Of a DNA stretch of 64,000 bases, positions 56,883 through 64,000 are shown in pieces. The notes beneath the pieces were generated by a model, which did no database searches, was not told the DNA's origin, and saw only the letters and a program-made list of their open reading frames with translations. The position numbers and the translations under genes are program-made. Origin of the DNA: Tetrapyrgos nigripes. Lineage: Eukaryota > Basidiomycota > Agaricomycetes > Agaricales > Campanellaceae. The DNA is taken from NCBI GenBank assembly GCA_013368315.1, contig JAACJM010000302.1:29849-93848 (forward strand). The letters are read 5' to 3'. Within the stretch, counting starts at the first letter, position 1. The number at the start of each line of letters is the position of its first letter.

Positions 56883-58026
56883 ATGAGTGGGAAGTGTCAG
56901 TAGTATAGAAGAGGTCTGAGCATAAAGTAGCAGAACAATCAGAGTGGGCAGAGACGTGTGTAGGTAGGTTTAGACGCAGGACAAGTGGGGCATGGTCTGA
57001 CCATGTTCGTTCGTGGGTACCAATTGAGAAACCAGATACAAGAGAGTGAATTGAGTTTGAGGAGGCCAAAAAGTAATCAATGACTGAGCAGCGCTCATCA
57101 TCTGTTTTACCCTGGAAAGATGTCCAATTCAAGTTGGACAAGCCTAGACTCATTACACCATTCAAGATACAAAGGTCATGATCTGCAGCAAGAGCTAGGA
57201 TGCAATTTCCTCAAGAGTTTGGCAGTGTGTGATTGATGGAGCATTGTGGTGGGTGATGGGGTAGAGCAGCACAATTGGCTGTGCATCCATTCAAGTCTCC
57301 ACCCAAGATGATAGGTGAATCTAGTGTTTGCACTGCACTAAGAGTCTCTTGGAGGCATTGAAAGGGATGGATGTCTGTGAAGTATCTCCAGAGGCTAGCT
57401 TTAGGCAGGATGTAGGCATTGATTAGAATGAACTTATGGTCAACATTGAGAACCATGATGTCTGGACTTGATAGTCTAGAGATCATTTTAACATTTAGTG
57501 CAGTGGGGAAAAGGGCTGCTACTCCTCCCCAGGACTTCATGGTGTCAAAGTCAGGTTCTCATGACTTTGCTACAATGCAGTAGCCTTCAGGAATCATAAG
57601 CAGTTCCTCTTGACCAGGAATTAGATGAGTATCTTGGAAGATGTTGATATCATAGCAGTGTAATGGGTTTTGAAATGGGAGATGAGTGAGGCTGAGTGCC
57701 AGGTTACCATGGATGTTCCAGCATTTAATCAGAAAGGAATGCTCATTGGGATTGTCAAGATTGTCATTAATGGTAGTAGAAGTAGAAGTAGAAGAAGAGT
57801 CAGCAGAATGAGTAGTCAGCATACTGCTTGGTATATTAGCATAGTTCAGGTGACTGGTGGCTTTTTGAGTATGGGGTACAACAGAGATGGCAAGAGAAGA
57901 TAAGCTACATATAGATGTTTGTGAGGTAGAGTTGATAGTTGAGGATAAATTATTTATAGGTGATTCTGAAGTAGAATTAGTAGCAGAGGGTAAGGTAGTT
58001 ATGGATGTGTGAGCATTGAAGTACAA
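56872..58026 (-). pseudogene. LINE endonuclease (EEP/AP-endonuclease-like)
   Basis: 58026-57559 ends with the N-terminal motif KCWNIHGNL and IFQDTHL. 57540-57211 has SWGGVAALFP and the GGDLNG motif. 57165-56872 has CSVIDYFLAS and the terminal SDHAPL. Together these are the conserved boxes of the exonuclease/endonuclease/phosphatase fold that nicks target DNA. Stops or frame changes separate the three pieces. Confidence 0.8.
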
Positions 58027-58072
58027 GAAAGAATAGATGGCTGAGCATTGTTATGGTCTCATCCCCAACCCG

Positions 58073-58558
58073 TCAAGATGTGGGCAGGTAGGGAAGGTTC
58101 TTGTTGATGGGATCACAGCAATGCAAGTTTGGGAGGCCAGGAGGACCTGTCTTCCACAAACCAACAACTCGGATTGGCCCCCCTAGTGTCAAGAACTCAG
58201 CAACAAGAGTATCATTGGTTCGTTGGACTGATACCAGGTATAATCTGTCCAGGGATGGGGGATGGGGATCCAGATTACACATCTTCAGCAAGCCTTTGTA
58301 TTGTGCACGAAGTCCCACCTCATTGGTCATCCAGTCAGAGCCACACCCTATAGCAATACGAGAAGAATGGTCACGATCGGTAGGTGGCAGACTGGAAGAC
58401 GGAATGAAGACAGTAGCCTGAGGTGGGTATTGGGTAGACATGGGGATAGCAGTAGAGTGAGCTGGATGTGGGGATGGGATGGGAGTGGGAATAGAGGTAG
58501 GGTTGTGTTGGTCTTGATGGGGATGAGGGAGTTGAAGCAATCCTGGACTCAAAACCAA
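58073..58558 (-). pseudogene. Possible LINE ORF1 remnant
   Basis: A 161-codon minus-strand ORF, Pro/His/Ser-rich at first (PTPIPSPHPAHST) and more globular later (LDRLYLVSVQRTNDTLVAEF). Its position before the endonuclease suggests the first ORF of the element. No zinc knuckle is complete (HCCDP only). Confidence 0.4.
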
Positions 58559-58599
58559 CGAGAAATTGTCAAGGTGTTTAGTACTTGGTTAAATGATTG

Positions 58600-58816
58600 G
58601 ATTACTCAGATTCTGAAAACTTGTCAGAACCAGCTTCTGGATTAACGAAGCTGAAAGACATGATTGAAAAATTCCATCTTGAACACCCCAATGCATATCG
58701 TCCACCAAACTTAATACAAGTAGGGTCAACAACTTGTTCATTAGGGATTAACATGGAGGATATCTGGAAAAGTACTCATGTGCTCCAGGTGAAAGCACAG
58801 CTTAAAGAGGGGGTAA
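58600..58816 (+). pseudogene. Possible Ty3/gypsy pol 3' end
   Basis: Plus-strand frame with LEHPNAYRPPNLIQ and DIWKSTHVLQVKAQLKEGV, followed by the purine run TTAAAGAGGGGG directly before an LTR-like start. Too short to assign by domain. Confidence 0.35.
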
Positions 58817-59170
58817 TGTCATGGACTGCTACAGTTCTTTGCCCTCCTTCTTCCTTTAATTCATCATTAAACCCAGAATTCCTTCATCATTCGTCTATTG
58901 CTTTTCCTCATTAATTTACACTTAGATTGACACTCAGCAAACTCTATAACTTCTGTCAAACCTTATAATAACTCTCAATCACTTTTCTATGATTTGGTAC
59001 CTACATCTATCCTCGTCTTTGATGTATCATATGGTCATTGTTCTATTTCCGTTAACTCCTTCTCATCTCTTAGACTTTCGCATATATACTTGTGATCCTT
59101 TGTAACTGATTCCCCAGTTCATTCACTTTGTCTCCACTCCATACTATTACTACACAGTGTAGAGCGTAGT
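58817..59170 (+). repeat. Gypsy-like LTR fragment
   Basis: Starts TGTCATGGACTGCTACAG after a polypurine-like run, the usual start of basidiomycete gypsy LTRs. It is pyrimidine-rich inside, with a possible end near ACACAGTGTAGAGCG. No partner LTR in the window, so the right end is a guess. Confidence 0.4.
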
Positions 59171-59427
59171 CAGCTTACTCTTACCCCTTTATCTATCTTT
59201 CCATTATCAATTGATCTCATTTCTGTGTGACTTGGGTGGTTTGTTATTGACACTGGGTGCAAACACTTGTAAATCCTCTGCTTTACTGAGGTTTTACAAG
59301 AGTATTACACCAAGCCAATCAATATGTAAGACTCCTTGTCATACATTAGTATTACAAGAGACAGAAAAAATTAGAACAACCTTGTATGACCATTGTAAGT
59401 CACAAAGAAATACCATGGACTTTCAGT

Positions 59428-60320
59428 GTGACTTGCTGTCACTGTATATCCTTGGTTGATATACTGTGGAATTACACAGGAATTTCAGAGTGACTTTTTG
59501 TCACAATATGTCATGTAGTAAGACACATAGGAAATACTGGAGTATTTCAGTGTGACAGATAATCACAGTATGACAAACAGTAAGGCAAGAGAGATTTACA
59601 AAGGACTTACAAGGAAGCAAAATCTGCAGGAAATTTACAAAGTGACAATCAAGTCACAGTAATACACTTGTAAGACTAGCTGTATTATGAAGGAATTACA
59701 AGAAACATTTGCTACAAACACTGGTAAATCCTCAGCCTTACTGGAGTATTACAAGAGTATTATGGGGAACCAATCAATATGTAAGTTGGCTTGACTTACA
59801 AGTGTATTACAAAATAGACAAAGAATGAGGACTATTCTGAAAGACCATTGTAAGCTGCAAGGACATACCATGGACTTTCAGTGTGAGGCTTTGTCACAGT
59901 ATAGCATTGAAGAGCATACAGTGGAATTACAAGGTGACTTTTTTGTCACAGTATGTCTTCTTGTAAAACAGAACTGAAATACCAGAGTATTTCAGTGTGA
60001 GATAATGTCACAGTAAGACAATTTGTAAACCAAGTAAAATTTACAGAGGACTTACCATAAGGTAGAACTTGAAAGTCTTGGGTAAGACTGCTCATATTTA
60101 CACTGAATTTACAGAGGGACAGCTGTGTCACAGTGATACCCTAGAAAGACTTGTGATTTTACAAGGGAATTACAAGATGCAGGTTTTAAAAGTCTATCTC
60201 GTAAGTCTCTGGAAAAAATGTGCATGCTAAATGGAGAATATACAGTGTGACAGACTAGTCACAGTAAAACACTTGTAAGTCACAAGACATTACAATGACT
60301 TTACTGAAAAGTGACTATTT
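59428..60320. repeat. Series of about ten GTGAC..GTCAC palindromes
   Basis: Small hairpins of the form AGTGTGAC-N5/6-GTCACAGTA at 59428-59442, 59490-59504, 59552-59566, 59642-59657, 59883-59897, 59934-59949, 59997-60011, about 60117-60131 and 60247-60262, with weaker ones at both sides. Arms are kept while the loop differs. TTACAAG/CTTGTAA words lie between them. Spacing is irregular, about 45-225 nt. No ORF. Confidence 0.7.
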
Positions 60321-60519
60321 TGTAAGTCATCATGTATATCTAATGGACTTACAAGAGACTTGTTAGATGGATTTGCAGTGCATGTCAATTAAGTAATACA
60401 GAAGGGCTTACCGAAAATTTACAGGATATAATACAATGAATTCATTCAACCAGGTGAATTAAATTTTACTAAATATAAATAGACAGCTCAGGCTGGACAG
60501 GAAAAGGGCAGACTACTGT

Positions 60520-62191
60520 GTCTGCCTTGTCATCTTGTCTGCTCTGTCTGCCTTGTCTGCTCGTCTGCTCCGTCTGCCTTGTCTGCCTTGTCTGCTCCAT
60601 CTGCCTTGTCTGCTCTGTCTGCTTTGTCTGCCTCATCTGCTCTGTCTGCTTTGTCTGCCTCATCTGCCTTGTCTGCCTTGTCTGCCCCATCTGCCTTGTC
60701 TGCCCTGTCTGCCCTGTCTGCCCGTCTGCCCTGTCTGCTCCATCTGCCCCATCTGCCTCGTCTGCCCTGCCTGCCCCGTCTGCCTCATCTGCCTCGTCTG
60801 CTCTGTCTGCCTTGTTTGCCCCATCTGCCGTGTCTGCCTTGTCTGCACTGTGTGCCTCGTCTGCCCCATCTGCCCTGTCTGCTCTGTCTGCCTCATCTGC
60901 CTTGTCTGCCTTGTCTGCTCTGTCTGCCTGGTCTGCCTGGTCTGCCTGGTCTGCTCTGTCTGCCTCTTCTGCTCTGCCTGCCTTGTCTGCCTTGTCTGCC
61001 TTGTCTGCTCCGTCTGCCTTATCTGCCACATCTGCTCCGCCTGTCTTGTCTGCTCCGTCTGCCCCGTCTGCCTTGTCTGCCCCATCTGCCTTGTCTGCCT
61101 CATCTGCCGTGTCTGCTCCATCTGCCTTGTCTGCTCTGTCTGCCTTGTCTGCTCCGTCTGCCTTGTCTGCCTTGTCTGCTCTGTCTGCCCCATCTGCCTT
61201 GTCTGCCCCATCTGCCTTGTCTGCCTTGTCTGCTCCGTCTGCCTTGTCTGCCTTGTCTGCCTTGTCTGCCTTGTCTGCCTTGTCTGCCTTGTCTGCCTTG
61301 TCTGCCTTGTCTGCTCCGTCTGCCTTGTCTGCCTTGTCTGCCTTGTCTGCCTTGTCTGCCTTGTCTGCCTTGTCTGCCTTGTCTGCCTTGTCTGCCTTGT
61401 CTGCTCTGTCTGCCTCATCTGCCTCGTCTGCCTCTTCTGCTCCGTCTGCCTTGTCTGCTCCATCTGCTCCATCTGCCTTGTCTGCCTTGTCTGCTTGTCT
61501 GCCTTGTCTGCCTTGTCTGCTCCGTCTGCCTCGTCTGCGTTGTCTGCTCTGTCTGCATTGTCTGCGTTGTCTGCTCCGTCTGCCTTGTCTGCTCGTCTGC
61601 TCTGTCTGCCTTGTCTGCCTTGTCTGCTCCATCTGCCTTGTCTGCTCCGTCTGCTTCATCTGCCTTGTCTGCTCCGTCTGCTTCGTCTGCCTTGTCTGCC
61701 TTGTCTGCCCCGTCTGCCTCATCTGCTCCATCTGCTCCATCTGCTCCGTCTGCCTCGTCTGCTCCTTCTGCCTCGTCTGCTCCATCTGCCTCGTCTGCTC
61801 TGTCTGCCTCGTCTGCCCCGTCTGCCTCGTCTGCCTCGTCTGCCCCGTCTGCCTCATCTGCCTCGTCTGCCCCGTCTGCCCCGTCTGTGTCGTCTGCCTC
61901 ATCTGCCCCATCTGCCTTGTCTGCCTTGTCTGCCTTGTCTGCCTTGTCTGCCTTGTCTGCCTTGTCTGCCTTGTCTGCCTCATCTGCCTCGTCTGCTCCG
62001 TCTGCTCCGTCTGCCTTGTCTGCCTTGTCTGCCTCATCTGCCTCGTCTGCTCCGTCTGCCTCGTCTGCCTCGTCTGCCTCATCTGCCTTGTCTGCTGTCT
62101 GCCTTGTCTGCTCTGTCTGCCTCGTCTGTCTCATCTGCCTTGTCTGCTCTGTCTGTCTTGTCTGCCTTGTCTGCTCTATCTGTCTGCCTTG
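60520..62191 (+). repeat. 9-bp minisatellite, left arm (RTCTGCNNN)n
   Basis: About 185 units of 9 bp with invariant TCTGC. Position one is G or A, and the last three bases vary (CTT, TCC, CCC, CTC and others). A few units of 7, 8 or 10 bp shift the register. The unit has no stop codon in any frame on either strand, which explains 500-600-codon ORFs in several frames. Not evidence of a protein. Confidence 0.95.
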
Positions 62192-62613
62192 TGTCAAGAG
62201 CATTGTCACTTAGCAATAACCACCCAAGTCACATAATGAACCAAGAGATTGACGAGTTACAAACGAGACGATATAGAGAGAGAGACAGAGAGAGAAAGCG
62301 TAGAGAAATAGTAGACACAAGTAGAGGATGAGTAGCTGACTATACTCGACACTGCACTGTACTGAGAGCGGAGTGGAGACGAAGTGAACAGACTAAGGGA
62401 CTAACTACAAGTCCTTGGTATATATGTCAAAGAAGTGAATTGAGAATAAGTGAATAAGTGAGAATGTCCATGGAGATAGGAATCGGGGATAAATAATGAA
62501 CATATCAGATCAAGTGATGGTAACCGTAGACAGAGAAGATGATGGTGGTAAAGATGAGAGGAATGAATAGTAGTCCGTGGGGATATAAAATGAATAGATC
62601 GGCGATTTGTGAC
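62192..62613. other. Unique spacer between satellite arms
   Basis: About 420 nt of non-repetitive DNA, AG-rich near 62,270-62,330 (GAGAGAGAGACAGAG). No recognisable gene. Confidence 0.5.
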
Positions 62614-64000
62614 ACCTTGTCTGCTACGTCTGTCTGCCTCATCTGCTCCATCTGCCTGTGCAGACGAGGCAGACGGAGCAGACGAGGAGAGCAGACAAGG
62701 CAGACGGAGCAGACAAGGCAGATGAGGGCAGACGGAGCAGACAAGGCAGACAAGGCAGACAAGGCAGATGAGGGCAGACGGAGCAGACAAGGCAGACAAG
62801 GCAGACAAGGCAGACAGAGCAGACGAGGAGAGCAGACGAGGCAGACGGAGTAGACAAGGCAGACGGAGTAGACAAGGCAGACAAAGGCAGACGGAGCAGA
62901 CAAGGCAGATGAGGGCAGACGGAGCAGACAAGGCAGACAAGGCAGACAAGGCAGACAGAGCAGACGAGGAGAGCAGACGAGGCAGACGGAGCAGATAAGG
63001 CAGACAAAGGCAGACGGAGCAGACAAGGCAGACAAAGGCAGACGGAGCAGACAAGGCAGACAAAGGCAGACAGAGCAGACAAGGCAGACAAAGGCAGACG
63101 GAGCAGACAAGGCAGATGAGGGCAGACAGAGCAGACGAGGCAGATGAGGGCAGACGGAGCAGACAAGGCAGACAAGGCAGACGGGGCAGACAGGGCAGAC
63201 GGGGCAGACAAGGCAGACGGGGCAGACAAGGCAGACAAGGCACACAGGGCAGACAAGGCAGACAAGGCAGACGGGGCAGACAAGGCAGACAAGGCAGACA
63301 AGGCAGACGGGGCAGACAGGGCAGACGAGGCAGACGAGGCAAACGGGGCAGATGAGGCGGACAAGGCAGACAGAGCAGACCAGGCAGACCAGGCAGACTA
63401 AGCAGACGCAGCAGATGAGGCAGACAGGGCAGACAAGGCAGACAGGGCTGATGGAGCAGACAAGGCAGACAGACAGAGCAGACAAGGCAGACAAGGCAGA
63501 CGGAGCAGACAAGGCAGAAGGAGCAGACAAGGCAGACAGAGCAGACAAGGCAGACAGAGCAGACAAGGCAGACAGAGCAGACAAGGCAGACAAGGCAGAT
63601 GGAGCAGACAAGGCAGACAGAGCAGACAAGGCAGATAAGGCAGATGAGGCAGACAGAGCAGACAGGGCAGACAAGGCAGACAAGGCACACAGAGCAGACA
63701 AGGCAGACAAGGCAGACAAAGCAGACGGAGCAGACAAGGCAGATGGAGCAGACAAGGCAGACAAGGCAGACAGGGCAGACAAGGCAGACAATGCAGACAG
63801 GGCAGACAAGACAGACGGGGCAGATGGTGCAGATGGTGCAGACGGTGCAGATGGTGCAGATGGTGCAGACGGTGCAGACAGGGCAGACAAGGCAGATGGG
63901 GCAGACAAGGCAGACGGGGCAGACAAGGCAGACAGGGCAGACAAGGCAGACAAGGCAGACGGAGCAGATGGGGCACACAAGGCAGACAAGGCAGATGGGC
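62614..64000 (-). repeat. 9-bp minisatellite, right arm, inverted, runs off the window
   Basis: A short stretch in the left arm's orientation (62614-62655) turns at about 62,656 into the reverse complement (GCAGACNNN)n, which continues to the last base. In 62,700-63,150 a higher-order repeat of 141 bp is seen (GATGAGGGCAGACGGAGCAG at 62767 and 62908), including GACGAGGAGAGCAGACGAGG. About 150 units inside the window. Confidence 0.95.

Larger units (their letters stand above)
52267..58558 (-). mobile_element. LINE-type retrotransposon, degenerate and split
   Basis: On the minus strand: a possible first ORF (58073-58558), AP-endonuclease-like domain, RNase H, reverse transcriptase and a C-terminal Cys/His motif. 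A 1.67-kb repeat (54432-56097) sits inside: the reading ..FWNQLW before it continues as RVLQGGSKK.. after it. Frame changes occur in most domains, so the element is dead. Its true ends were not found; no poly-A tail was recognised next to 52,267. Confidence 0.8.

Noticed and set aside
59428..60320. Palindrome series as a CRISPR array
   Set aside because: Spacing is irregular, repeats are short and imperfect, and the genome is eukaryotic.
60469..62331. ORFs of 525-598 codons on both strands, with Ser-Ala-Leu, Cys-Leu-Val, Gln-Thr-Arg or Ala-Asp-Lys repeats
   Set aside because: The 9-bp satellite unit has no stop codon in any frame, so open frames arise automatically. Several frames are open at once, and occasional 7-, 8- or 10-bp units shift them all.
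62401..63989. Long ORFs in the right satellite arm
   Set aside because: Same repeat effect as in the left arm; no unique coding part with splice signals is attached.

Overview
The window is a piece of a filamentous fungal nuclear genome, most likely a basidiomycete of the Agaricomycetes. Genes are dense and cut by many short introns (mostly 50-70 nt, GT..AG), including exons of 4 and 6 nt. The recognisable proteins (formamidase, secreted aspartic protease, casein kinase II beta subunit, F-box-like protein, DUF2235 hydrolase) fit a mushroom-forming fungus, and so do the Copia, LINE, Tc1, hAT and tyrosine-recombinase remains. No rRNA, tRNA, CRISPR array or bacterial-style operon was seen.

Left part, about 1-29,600, is mainly genic. 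After a non-coding start with a hAT-type non-autonomous element (1497-2551, 8-bp target duplication) come a formamidase gene (3114-5829, minus) and small uncharacterised minus-strand genes (6453-6706, 7496-7960, 9352-10053). Then follow a gene for a long repeat-rich basic protein (11108-14801, plus), an acidic uncharacterised protein (15821-16997, plus) and a secreted pepsin-like protease (19124-20644, plus). A minus-strand series ends this part: CK2 beta (22087-23407), a conserved 620-aa protein (23551-25559), an F-box/LRR-like protein (26260-27889) and a membrane protein (28450-29616). I see no shared pathway; these look like ordinary dispersed genes.

Middle part, about 29,600-38,350, is a mix. 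A stack of nested DNA transposons (29600-32829) has one terminal repeat lying inside the first codons of the membrane-protein gene. Next are a DUF2235 alpha/beta-hydrolase gene (33688-35925) with a one-base frameshift in an A8 run, an inverted fragment of a related gene (36022-36459), a decayed membrane-protein gene split by a hairpin MITE, and a tyrosine-recombinase remnant.

Right part, about 38,350-60,470, is almost all transposable elements. It holds two copies of a 1.67-kb repeat (38349-40022, 54432-56097), a full-length but mutated Copia retrotransposon (42640-52094, 5-bp target duplication) carrying a Tc1-type transposon (45601-47226), and a LINE-type retrotransposon (52267-58558) split by the second repeat copy. 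A Ty3/gypsy-like LTR fragment and a series of small GTGAC..GTCAC palindromes follow.

The end, 60,520-64,000 and beyond, is a 9-bp minisatellite in two opposite-facing arms. Its unit has no stop codon in any of six frames, so the very long ORFs there are repeat artefacts. I found no convincing new multi-gene system. The most unusual things are the inverted 9-bp satellite, the palindrome series, the transposon end that supplies a start codon, and the 4-nt exon of the CK2 beta gene.
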